Of a stretch of DNA of 64,000 bases, positions 26,664 through 34,815 are shown in pieces (positions within the stretch are counted from its first letter, which is position 1; each line of letters begins with the position of its first letter). The stretch covers positions 124,001-188,000 of the forward strand of contig CAVPIA010000003.1 of NCBI GenBank assembly GCA_963704875.1. The letters are read 5' to 3'. The notes under the pieces are model-generated. The model did not search any database, was not told the DNA's origin, and saw only the letters and a program-made list of their open reading frames with translations. The position numbers and the translations under genes were made by a program. The stretch comes from CAMYOC01 sp963704875 (GTDB taxonomy: Bacteria > Pseudomonadota > Gammaproteobacteria > Steroidobacterales > XN24).

Positions 26664-27854
26664 GTGCACGACATTTTGTTCGACAGGCTCCGATTCTATC
26701 CGATGACGGAGGCGGCAATCAGCGGACCACTGGTAGCGGCTGACGCAGACTGTTTCGCGGTCACTGACGGCCGGATTTCTGCAGTCGGCGAACGCGTCCG
26801 GTCCCGGCAGATTGTCGATCTGGGCGAAAGCATCGTATTGCCCGGCCTTATCGACTGCCATACGCATCTGGTCTACGCCGGTGACCGCATGGCCGAACAT
26901 GCTTTGCGTTTGAGCGGTGCCAGCTATGCGGATATCGCGCGCGCCGGCGGTGGCATCCGGTCGACGGTGCGCAGCGTGCGCGAAGCCAGCGAATCTGAAC
27001 TGGTGGATGCGGCGCTGCCGAGGATTCACACACTGCTGCGCGAGGGCGTGACCCGGATCGAAATCAAGAGCGGTTATGGCCTGGATCTCGAAAACGAACT
27101 GAAGATGCTGCGCGTGATACGCGAACTCGATCGTCAGACTCCGGTGCATCTGCATGCCACGTTCCTCGGCGCCCACGTGATACCCGAAGACAGCGACCCG
27201 GATAGCTATATCAACGAGGTTACGCAGCGCATGTTGCCAGCCGTGGCTGAGCAGGGACTGGCCGAGGCGGTTGATATCTTCGTTGAAAACATCGGCTTCT
27301 CTCTGGCTCACCTGGGGCAGCTGGCAGCAGCCACTGCGGATCACGGGTTGAATCTGCGCGTCCATGCGGAGCAACTTTCAGCGATGGGCGGCTCCGGTCG
27401 CGGCGCCCGCCTCGGCGCCGTGTCCTGCGATCACCTTGAATATGCCGCACAATCCGATGTCGATGCGATGGCGACCGCCGCTACGGTCGCCGTATTGTTG
27501 CCGGGCGCGTTCTACTTCCTTGGCGAGACCCGTAAGCCACCGGTCGCCGCGCTGCGTGCTGCCGGCGTCCCCATGGCTGTCGCCACGGATCATAATCCCG
27601 GTTCATCGCCCTTGCTGAGCCTGTTGACCAGCGCGCACATGGCCGCCACTCTGTTTGGTCTTAGCCCAGCCGAAGCGCTGGCCGGGATCACACGTCATGC
27701 GGGCCGGGCTCTGGGGAAAAACGATGCCGGCAGCCTGACTCTGGGAAGTGTCGCGGATTTCACAGTGTGGGACATCCCGGGTCCCGAGTTCCTGCTCTAT
27801 CAGCTCGGTGGTTTGTACCCGGTGGGCACCTACATAGGCGGAGTATCTGTATGA
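26664..27854 (+). CDS. hutI: Imidazolonepropionase
   Basis: A 396-residue amidohydrolase that opens imidazolonepropionate to formiminoglutamate. Motifs are LPGLIDCHTHLVYAGDR, SGASYADIARAGGGIRSTV, IEIKSGYGLD, LRVHAEQLS and VATDHNPGSSP with the metal Asp. GTG at 26664 is preferred: it retains the first beta strand (VHDILFDRLRFYP) expected in the family and has GGGGAA just upstream. ATG at 26703 is an alternative. Its stop overlaps the hutH start (ATGA). Confidence 0.94.
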   Translation: MHDILFDRLRFYPMTEAAISGPLVAADADCFAVTDGRISAVGERVRSRQIVDLGESIVLPGLIDCHTHLVYAGDRMAEHALRLSGASYADIARAGGGIRSTVRSVREASESELVDAALPRIHTLLREGVTRIEIKSGYGLDLENELKMLRVIRELDRQTPVHLHATFLGAHVIPEDSDPDSYINEVTQRMLPAVAEQGLAEAVDIFVENIGFSLAHLGQLAAATADHGLNLRVHAEQLSAMGGSGRGARLGAVSCDHLEYAAQSDVDAMATAATVAVLLPGAFYFLGETRKPPVAALRAAGVPMAVATDHNPGSSPLLSLLTSAHMAATLFGLSPAEALAGITRHAGRALGKNDAGSLTLGSVADFTVWDIPGPEFLLYQLGGLYPVGTYIGGVSV

Positions 27855-29386
27855 CTGAACTGATCATCACAGGCCAGAACCTGCGGGTATCCGATGTGTT
27901 GAACTACGAGCACAGACGGCCGCACCTGATGTTGGCCGACGATGCCCGCGAACGCATGCTGGCAAGCGTCGAAACGGTGCGTCAGGCAGTGGCAGCCGAC
28001 CAACCGCGTTACGGCATCAATACCGGATTTGGTGCTTTTGCAAATACCCGCATCTCTCCATCACAGGTCACCGAACTGCAGTACAACCTGGTGCGCAGTC
28101 ATGCGGCTGGGGTCGCTGAACCGCTGCCAGCGACCCTGGTGAGACGCATGATGCTGCTAAAAGCCAACAGTCTCGCCGCGGGCTACTCCGGGATCCGACC
28201 ACAGGTGGTGGAAACACTACTCGCCTTGCTCAATGAAGATGTGCTGCCGATTATCCCCAGCCGCGGATCGGTGGGCGCATCCGGCGATCTGGCCCCGCTT
28301 GCACACCTTGCTCTCGCGCTGATCGGCGAAGGGGAAGCCCGCCTGGGTGAGCGTGTCCTGGTTGGCCATGACGTGCTGACCAAAGCCCAATGCGAGCCGG
28401 TATCACTGGCGGCCAAGGAAGGTCTGGCGCTGCTAAACGGCACCCAGGCAAGTGCCGCCCTGGCGATAACCGGGATCGAACAGGCGGACCGCTTGCTGGC
28501 GACGGCCATATTGGCTGGCGCATTGAGCCTGGAAGGTCTGGCCGGCAGTTTTGCCCCGTTCGATGAACGTATCCACGAAGCGCGCGGTCTCACGGGTCAG
28601 AAAACTGTGGCTGGACTGTTCCGCGGCCTGCTCACCGAAAGCGGGATTCATTCCGGCCATGCCACCTGTGGCCGCGTCCAGGACCCCTATTCGGTGCGCT
28701 GTATGCCGCAGGTATTAGGCGCGGTCTGGGATACGCTGAATCACGCCGGCCAGGTGCTCGCCGCCGAGTGTAATGGTGTGACCGACAACCCGCTCATATT
28801 CGGCGACGATGTGATTTCCGGTGGCAATTTTCACGCCGAACCCCTCGCTTTTATTTGCGACTTTGCTGCCATCGCCGTAGCCGAGATCGGCAGCATGTCG
28901 GAACGCCGGATCGACTTACTGGTGCGCCGGATCAACCCCGGCCTGACCATGTTCCTGACGCAGGAACCGGGTCTCGAATCCGGCATGATGATCGCCCATG
29001 TCACCGCGGCCGCTCTTTGCTCGGAGAACAAGACGCTGGCCCATCCAGCCTCTGTCGACAGCATTCCTACTTCGGCGGGGCAGGAAGACCACGTCAGCAT
29101 GGCACCCTGGGCGGGGTTCAAACTGCTGGATATCTGTGCCAATACTGCCCGTATCCTGGCGATCGAATTGCTGACCGGCGCGCTGGCGGTGGACGAACAA
29201 GCACCAGCGGCGACCACTCCGGAGTTGCAGGCACTGCACCATCACATCCGGGACCGCGTGCCCCGAATCAGGGGCGATCATCGTCTGGATGGAGAAATCG
29301 CCGAGATCACCCGCTGCGTGCTCGACGGCAGCATGCTGCACCTGTTGCCCGGCGGCGCTACCGGAGCGGTCGCCGCGTTTGGCTAG
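27851..29386 (+). CDS. hutH: Histidine ammonia-lyase
   Basis: A 511-residue lyase that deaminates histidine to urocanate. The Ala-Ser-Gly triad that self-cyclises to the MIO cofactor is in GSVGASGDLAPLAH. YGINTGFG, NGTQASAAL and the C-terminal MAPWAGFKLLD are also typical. ATG at 27851 overlaps the hutI stop by four bases. hutU, which acts next, is not adjacent but lies at 50.3-52.0 kb on the other strand. Confidence 0.97.
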   Translation: MTELIITGQNLRVSDVLNYEHRRPHLMLADDARERMLASVETVRQAVAADQPRYGINTGFGAFANTRISPSQVTELQYNLVRSHAAGVAEPLPATLVRRMMLLKANSLAAGYSGIRPQVVETLLALLNEDVLPIIPSRGSVGASGDLAPLAHLALALIGEGEARLGERVLVGHDVLTKAQCEPVSLAAKEGLALLNGTQASAALAITGIEQADRLLATAILAGALSLEGLAGSFAPFDERIHEARGLTGQKTVAGLFRGLLTESGIHSGHATCGRVQDPYSVRCMPQVLGAVWDTLNHAGQVLAAECNGVTDNPLIFGDDVISGGNFHAEPLAFICDFAAIAVAEIGSMSERRIDLLVRRINPGLTMFLTQEPGLESGMMIAHVTAAALCSENKTLAHPASVDSIPTSAGQEDHVSMAPWAGFKLLDICANTARILAIELLTGALAVDEQAPAATTPELQALHHHIRDRVPRIRGDHRLDGEIAEITRCVLDGSMLHLLPGGATGAVAAFG

Positions 29387-29387
29387 C

Positions 29388-31010
29388 ATGGGCGGCGTGC
29401 TCACTGGCTCTGACCCGGGCATCCCAGAAGCGCTGTTGGATCCGGCAGCGTATCCACATGCCGCCACCGACATCCGGCTGATCGAGACCCATATCTCGTG
29501 GGTGCTGCTCGCCGGCGATTTCGCCTACAAGCTGAAGAAGCCGGTCAACCTGGGATTTCTGGATTTTTCCCGACTGGAACAGCGCCTTCACTTTTGTCGC
29601 GAAGAGCTGCGCCTGAACCGTCGTCTCGCCCCGTCCATGTATCTGGACGTTGCCCCGCTGCGGCGGACCGAACGCGGCCTTCGGTTCTCTGAGGTTTGCG
29701 CTGAAGCTAAGGACCCGTTGGCTGATAGCCCGGCGCAGGAGAGCCCGGTGGTCGAATACGCGGTGCGGATGCGCCGTTTTCCGCAACACGCGCAACTCGA
29801 TCGTCAACTCGCGGCGGGCAATCTGGAGCCCTCCGACATGGAATCCATGGCGGCGCTGATCGCCGAATTTCACACTCATGCGGCCAGGATCCCGGCCGCC
29901 AGCGACTGGGGAACACCTGACGCCGTAGTGGCGCCTGTGCGCGAGAACTTTGCGCAACTTGGGCAATTTCTTGACACGCCGGGATTGGCCAGACTGGAGC
30001 GCTGGAGCAGAACGACGTTTGCCAGACTCGAATCGCGCTTCGCCGTGCGTCGCGCTGCCGGATTTGTGCGCGAGTGCCATGGCGATCTGCACCTGCGCAA
30101 CATGGCGCGATCCGGCGATGGCTTTATTGCCTTTGACGGGATCGAGTTTGAGCCCGCGTTGCGCTGGATCGATATCTTTTCCGACCTCGCCTTTCTGGTG
30201 ATGGATCTCGAATCTCGCGGACACAGGGATCTTGCCTGGCGCTTGCTGAATCATTGGCTGGCGATCACGGGAGACTACGCGGGTCTGGATCTGCTGCCGT
30301 GGTATCTGGTCTACCGGCACCTGGTCAGGGCCAAGGTAGACGGCATCCGGCTACAGCAATCGGGAACCGACGCTGCAGAGCAGGAATATCTACGCCAGCG
30401 CATCGATCGTCATCTGGCCCTGGCCGAAGCGACCGCCCAGCCTGGCAATGCAGGGATGGCGCCAGCGCTGCTGATGACTTGCGGCCTGTCCGGCTCGGGC
30501 AAGAGCTGGCTTGCGCGCGAATTGTCGGGACTGCTGCCGGCCATCGTGCTGCGCTCGGATATCGAACGCAAGCGCATGTTTGGCCCGGGTCGCAAAGACG
30601 GTCCGCTGGATCAGGGGATCTACAGCCATCAGTCCACAGCGTTCACATATGCCCGCTTGCGTGATCTGGCACGTGCGGTTTTGCGCAGTGGTCATACGGT
30701 TATTGTCGATGCGAGTTTCCTCAAACCCGATCGTCGGGCGCCGTTTATTGAGCTGGCCGGCCAGCTCGGAGCGAACTATCTATGGCTGCGCTGCGAGGCG
30801 CCGTCGGGCGTGTTGCAACAGCGAGTGGCGGCACGGGCACAAGCTGGTGACGATCCATCTGACGCCGGTCCGGATGTGCTGGCGGCCCAATTGGAGGCGG
30901 CGGAATTGCCTGCGGCGGACTCCGCGCAGACACTCACCGTGTGCACCGACGACACACTTGATTACCAAGGTCTGCTCAAGCAGATCCATGAGCGCCTCGG
31001 AGCAAGCTGA
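29388..31010 (+). CDS. Aminoglycoside phosphotransferase-like / AAA nucleotide kinase fusion (COG2187-COG0645)
   Basis: A 540-residue two-domain protein. Residues ~20-340 look like a small-molecule or protein kinase of the APH family, with the catalytic loop ECHGDLHLRNM and the metal-binding FDGIEFEPALRWIDI. Residues ~355-540 are a P-loop kinase with GLSGSGKSWLA, SDIERKRMFG and VIVDASFLK. The combination is a known but uncharacterised bacterial fusion; it should not be read as antibiotic resistance. It starts one base after the hutH stop, so it is cotranscribed with hutIH. The true substrate is unknown. Confidence 0.85.
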   Translation: MGGVLTGSDPGIPEALLDPAAYPHAATDIRLIETHISWVLLAGDFAYKLKKPVNLGFLDFSRLEQRLHFCREELRLNRRLAPSMYLDVAPLRRTERGLRFSEVCAEAKDPLADSPAQESPVVEYAVRMRRFPQHAQLDRQLAAGNLEPSDMESMAALIAEFHTHAARIPAASDWGTPDAVVAPVRENFAQLGQFLDTPGLARLERWSRTTFARLESRFAVRRAAGFVRECHGDLHLRNMARSGDGFIAFDGIEFEPALRWIDIFSDLAFLVMDLESRGHRDLAWRLLNHWLAITGDYAGLDLLPWYLVYRHLVRAKVDGIRLQQSGTDAAEQEYLRQRIDRHLALAEATAQPGNAGMAPALLMTCGLSGSGKSWLARELSGLLPAIVLRSDIERKRMFGPGRKDGPLDQGIYSHQSTAFTYARLRDLARAVLRSGHTVIVDASFLKPDRRAPFIELAGQLGANYLWLRCEAPSGVLQQRVAARAQAGDDPSDAGPDVLAAQLEAAELPAADSAQTLTVCTDDTLDYQGLLKQIHERLGAS

Positions 31011-31012
31011 AC

Positions 31013-31696
31013 ATGGACCCTTCCCACCTGGTTCCGACCAATCTGGATCTGTCCAGTCTGGCCCTCGCAGCCTTGCTGTCTGGTTTGTTGCTGGCATGGC
31101 TGGCGCTACGCCGCCTGCGACGTCGCAGTCTGGCAACAGGAGGGCTGGCCGGGCTGCTGGCGCTGCTGCTGATCGTCAGCGGTGGCTTGCTTGTGGGCCT
31201 CGCGATCAGTTTTCAGGCCATAGACACACTGACCGAAGAAACCGGGATCGGCAGCCTGACGTTTCGTCAGCTGGGTCCGGACCTGTTCGAGGCCCGGGCC
31301 GAGTTCACCCAGTTCGACACGCCGCAGGATTTTGTTCTTGCCGGCCAGCAATGGCAGCTGGATGTTCGCTTCCTGCGCTGGCGAACGCCCGTCATGCTGC
31401 TGGGTATCGACGGTCTGTATCAGCTTGACCGTTTGTCAGGTCGCTATGCGGAACTGGACGGCAGCGACTCGATGCGAAACTCCGCCTTCAGCCTCGCCGG
31501 TCAGCCCGGCCAGACCCTTTGGGATCTGGCGCTGCTCAGCCGTCCCTGGGTGGCGTCGTGGATCGACATGGATTATGGCAGCAGCATCTACCTGCCGATG
31601 GCAGACGGTGCCCGTTATCGAATCCTGATCACGCCATTTGGTGTGCTGGCAAGGGCCGACAATGATGTTGCACGCCGCGCCACGGAAAACTGGTGA
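31013..31696 (+). CDS. Hypothetical membrane protein with two N-terminal transmembrane helices
   Basis: A 227-residue protein not assigned to a named family. Two hydrophobic helices at about residues 14-32 and 43-66 flank a very basic loop (ALRRLRRRSLA), which by the positive-inside rule places the loop in the cytoplasm and both ends outside. The remaining 160 residues are soluble and mostly beta/loop. It starts two bases after the previous gene and may be the last gene of the hutI-hutH transcript. No catalytic motif is apparent. Confidence 0.7.
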   Translation: MDPSHLVPTNLDLSSLALAALLSGLLLAWLALRRLRRRSLATGGLAGLLALLLIVSGGLLVGLAISFQAIDTLTEETGIGSLTFRQLGPDLFEARAEFTQFDTPQDFVLAGQQWQLDVRFLRWRTPVMLLGIDGLYQLDRLSGRYAELDGSDSMRNSAFSLAGQPGQTLWDLALLSRPWVASWIDMDYGSSIYLPMADGARYRILITPFGVLARADNDVARRATENW

Positions 31697-31795
31697 CCGG
31701 CTGGGCTGCTTTACATAAGATCGGCATTCGCCTCGCCTGCTGCCATTGGATACACTCGGCATCTTGGGGGGAATCTCGTGGGTATCTGCCACGGG

Positions 31796-31829
31796 AGTTT
31801 TCCCTGTGAGCGGAAAACTGCCGGGAAAA
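31796..31829 (+). promoter_or_regulatory. Leader with two mutually exclusive hairpins
   Basis: AGTTTTCC (31796-31803) is complementary to GGAAAACT (31812-31819). An overlapping TTTTCCC (31798-31804) is complementary to GGGAAAA (31823-31829). Only one pairing can form. The GGGAAAA arm is the best candidate for the ribosome-binding site of the gene starting at 31837, so the choice of hairpin could expose or hide it. The complementarity is seen; a switch is inference. Confidence 0.35.
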
Positions 31830-31836
31830 TAACAAT

Positions 31837-32547
31837 ATGTCCATCTTTGTTGATAAGGACGATAAGTTTCATCACGCGCACGGACAACACTTTGCGGTGA
31901 GCTGCCCTTCGTGCTCGGTGTTGTCGCACATCTCGCCTGTTTCCTGGCCGCATTACGCCGAACTGGAGCGTTTCAAACCCAGCGAAGTTGGCGTCGTGTT
32001 CCGCTGCGATGCTTGCGGCGAACCCGTATTCCTCAAATATCCGGTGAAGGCCTACCTGGAAGAACGGGTGGAGTTATCAACCAACTATCTTGAGATTGAA
32101 CGTCCGCGGGAACGCTTCGACTTTACCTATCTTCCCGAAGACAGCGAGATCCTGTTCCGCGAAGCCCTGAGCTGCTATTCAGCCAACTGCATGAATGCGT
32201 TTGTCAGCATGTGCCGGCGAACCGCGAGGCAGGTATTCCGTGATCTTGGTGAGACCGGGAAGATGCGCATCTACGAACAATGCAACGATATCCGGGATAT
32301 GGCGGAGGTCGACGAGGACACCTTCGACCTGATTCGCAAAGTTTTGTTTGACAGCGATGACAAGCTTGACACCCTGCCCATGTTTAACGCCTCACAGGCC
32401 GGCGTGCTGCTGGAGTTTATGCGCGACATCCTCTATCAGTCATACGTCCGCAAGGGGAAATTGCAGCAGGCGATGATGATGCGCCGCTATCTGACCGAGG
32501 AACCCTCCGCCGATCTGCCCGAGGAACACAACCGCTCAACGGCGTGA
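31837..32547 (+). CDS. Zinc-ribbon / DUF4145-like protein
   Basis: A 236-residue soluble protein. An N-terminal zinc ribbon is formed by CPSC (residues 23-26) and CDAC (57-60). The C-terminal half contains EALSCYSANCMNAFVSMCRR, resembling the helical DUF4145 domain found in bacterial proteins often associated with nucleases and defence systems. No nuclease motif is visible here. It stands alone on the plus strand with a 140-base leader holding alternative hairpins. Function is unknown. Confidence 0.7.
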   Translation: MSIFVDKDDKFHHAHGQHFAVSCPSCSVLSHISPVSWPHYAELERFKPSEVGVVFRCDACGEPVFLKYPVKAYLEERVELSTNYLEIERPRERFDFTYLPEDSEILFREALSCYSANCMNAFVSMCRRTARQVFRDLGETGKMRIYEQCNDIRDMAEVDEDTFDLIRKVLFDSDDKLDTLPMFNASQAGVLLEFMRDILYQSYVRKGKLQQAMMMRRYLTEEPSADLPEEHNRSTA

Positions 32548-32689
32548 GCCCACCGCACCTGCCAACCCAGGCAAGACACTCCACCGCCCGTTCCCGCGAT
32601 TCTGTGCTGGTACCGGGATCTTGTGGTGAACGCCCCGGACTCGCGGGACGACCCTGGACGGCAACGATCGAAGCGGTCAGCAACTGCGC

Positions 32690-33214
32690 TCAGAACCCTA
32701 TCTGTCGCGGGTCCTGGTCCAGCAGTGCGGCCATTAATGCACGCCGATTGTCAGCCACAAATTGAAGCGTCCTGAGGATCGGGTACTGCTGACCGACAGT
32801 GCCACTCGCCTCGGTCACAGTGCCCACAGAGGCGATAATCTCGGCGAGAAAGTCGGGTAGCGTCAGCACCTCCCCGCCGCCCAGCGTTGGGTGGTTGGTG
32901 CGACTGCCGAGGCCGATCAGAGCGATCTGCCTGATCTCGCCGGCCACCTTGAAGTCGCCGAGCAGTCCCGGGATAAAGCGGCGCCCCGCATCAAACCGGG
33001 CGCGGTAGCGCTTTTCACGTTTGTCCCAGCTGTGGGCGTCCATCGACGGCTCGACATGCACCACGGTGCGCTGGCCCAGATGCACGGCCAGTATGGTCAG
33101 CTCAGCTTCGAACCCACCCGCGGCCCGAGGGCCGACCAGTACGTTCCGGCGCACAAAATAGCCGCAGTATTCGTACCATTCGGCGGCCAGTTGCTCCAGA
33201 TAGTTTGCGGTCAT
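32690..33214 (-). CDS. Hypothetical protein, possible PD-(D/E)XK nuclease-like fold
   Basis: A 174-residue soluble protein. The N-terminal YLEQLAAEWYEYCGYFVRRN, then GGFEAELTILAVH and VVHVEPSMD, resemble the helix-strand-strand order of nuclease-like proteins (E near the first helix, then acidic strand, then E-x-K). The third position here reads E-P-S rather than E-x-K, so activity is doubtful. The rest is conserved-looking but unassigned. It is convergent with the zinc-ribbon gene and upstream of pepQ on the same strand. Confidence 0.55.
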   Translation of the reverse strand: MTANYLEQLAAEWYEYCGYFVRRNVLVGPRAAGGFEAELTILAVHLGQRTVVHVEPSMDAHSWDKREKRYRARFDAGRRFIPGLLGDFKVAGEIRQIALIGLGSRTNHPTLGGGEVLTLPDFLAEIIASVGTVTEASGTVGQQYPILRTLQFVADNRRALMAALLDQDPRQIGF

Positions 33215-33261
33215 CCCCTACCCCACTCGCCATGATTCATTTCACCCGGCAAACGTCACCC

Positions 33262-33287
33262 GAATCAGGTTTCTGAATCAGGCTTGT
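33262..33287. repeat. 13-bp tandem duplication in the spacer after pepQ
   Basis: Two adjacent copies, GAATCAGGTTTCT and GAATCAGGCTTGT, with period 13 and two or three differences, lie just beyond the pepQ stop codon (minus strand). It belongs to a set of similar short tandem repeats in spacers of this window. Confidence 0.7.
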
Positions 33288-33301
33288 CGCGTGACCCGTT
33301 C

Positions 33302-34675
33302 TCAATCGTGCGTGGCGGAAACGCCATGCGGCTCTGACTGTTCGAGCGCGTCGAACGCATCCCGGGTCAGATTACGTACACCGCTTGTTGATACCAGCAC
33401 GTTGTCCTCGATGCGTATGCCGCCAAAGGGCGCGATGCTCTGTACAAGCTCCCAGTCGATGCTGCGCCCGGCTGCGCTGCCGCGCAACGGCTCAAGCAAC
33501 TGGTCGATCACATAGATACCGGGCTCGATGGTGAATACATTTCCCGGCTCCGCCGGGCGCAGATTGCGCAGAAAGGGATCTGCCTGCGGCTGTGTCAATT
33601 GCACCCCGCTCGCGTCCGCCAGCTTGCCGCCGCGATCGTGAACCTGAAGACCGAGGTGATGCCCCAGGCCGTGCGGAAAGAACGCACGAGTCACACCGGA
33701 TTCCACCATCGCTTCCGGCGTCATCTTCACCAGCCCCAACTGCTGGAGTATCTCCGCGATGTCATCATGTGCCTGCAGATGCAGATCCTGATACGGATGA
33801 CCCGGCTGGATACTGGCGACAAGATCCCGTTGTGACTGATCCAGCGCCGCGACCAGATCAGCAAACAATCCCTCTGTAGCCGGCCAGGTACGCGTGATAT
33901 CAGCGGCGTAACCATTGAAAACTGCGCCTGCGTCGATCAACAGGGAATGTGATACCGGCGGCGGAGAGTGATCGAAAACGTCGTAGTGCAGCGTCGCGCC
34001 GTGCTCATTCAACGCAATGATGTTGTTGTAAGGCAGGACATGCTCGTTCTGACCGGCAGCTTGCTGATAGGCAAGATGGATCCCGAACTCCGAGGCACCA
34101 GCGCCGAATGCGTCACGGGCCGCAAGATGCGCCCGGGCGCCAATGGCACTGGCAAATTCGATGCAGGCGACTTCGTATTCGGTCTTGTATACGCGGTGGA
34201 AATCGAGCCAGTTGATAAGCGCCGGAGGATTCAGCTGCACGCCACTTATGCCCGTCCATTCGGCAGCACCTGAGTCGCCGAGCAGAGCCATGTGTCGCCG
34301 GTCCGCCGGCATCAGGTCCAGAACCGCTTCGGGCGAATCCGCGATTCCGATATCGAAATGGCGGGTCCAGAAACCTGATGGCGCCTGTGGCACCACATGC
34401 CAGTAGTCTCGCGGCTGGTGACAGATCAGTTGCGGCCTCTGGCCCGGACGTATGATCAGCAACGAATACGTGTGTTCGCCTGCAGGAATCCACTGTCGAT
34501 AGCGGGGATTGACACGCAACGGGAACGTCTGGTCATCCTCGAATCGATAGCTCGGCACACCCGAAGCGATGATCACACCGTCGTGACCCGATGCTTCCAG
34601 CGCCGCTGCATAGTCTCTGTGCAAACGCTGCAGATGCTCGGCAAACAGAACGTCGAATTCAGGCAATGGATTCAA
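33302..34675 (-). CDS. pepQ: Xaa-Pro dipeptidase
   Basis: A 457-residue dimetal (usually Mn) peptidase of the M24 family that splits X-Pro dipeptides in the cytosol. The five metal ligands are recognisable in LLIDAGAVFNGYAADITRTW, FFPHGLGHHLGLQVHD, FTIEPGIY and GGIRIEDN. Start TTG at 34675 is supported by GGAGG 9 bases upstream and a normal PepQ N-terminus (MNPLPEFDVLFAEHLQRL). It could finish breakdown of peptides taken up by the cell and pairs logically with amino-acid catabolism in the window. Confidence 0.94.
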   Translation of the reverse strand: MNPLPEFDVLFAEHLQRLHRDYAAALEASGHDGVIIASGVPSYRFEDDQTFPLRVNPRYRQWIPAGEHTYSLLIIRPGQRPQLICHQPRDYWHVVPQAPSGFWTRHFDIGIADSPEAVLDLMPADRRHMALLGDSGAAEWTGISGVQLNPPALINWLDFHRVYKTEYEVACIEFASAIGARAHLAARDAFGAGASEFGIHLAYQQAAGQNEHVLPYNNIIALNEHGATLHYDVFDHSPPPVSHSLLIDAGAVFNGYAADITRTWPATEGLFADLVAALDQSQRDLVASIQPGHPYQDLHLQAHDDIAEILQQLGLVKMTPEAMVESGVTRAFFPHGLGHHLGLQVHDRGGKLADASGVQLTQPQADPFLRNLRPAEPGNVFTIEPGIYVIDQLLEPLRGSAAGRSIDWELVQSIAPFGGIRIEDNVLVSTSGVRNLTRDAFDALEQSEPHGVSATHD

Positions 34676-34773
34676 TGCCGGCTTCCTCCCCCTCGAATGC
34701 GCTGCCGCCCCTTGCCGTCACCCCATTTTCCTGGTCGAGCATAGCACGGGCCGGGGCCTGACCTGGGCACCCG

Positions 34774-34805
34774 AAAAAGAGCGCGCCCGATGCCGGGCGC
34801 GCTCT
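34774..34805 (-). terminator. Strong intrinsic terminator of the acetyltransferase/propeller gene
   Basis: A perfect 12-bp stem (AGAGCGCGCCCG and CGGGCGCGCTCT) with a 4-base loop is followed on the minus strand by TTTTT. It begins 11 bases after the stop codon at 34816 and ends that gene before pepQ. Confidence 0.92.
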
Positions 34806-34815
34806 GGTGTCCGGA

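Noticed and set aside
29388..31010. Reading the APH-like domain as aminoglycoside resistance
   Set aside because: It is a COG2187-type fusion in a catabolic operon; no resistance signature or mobile element supports that.
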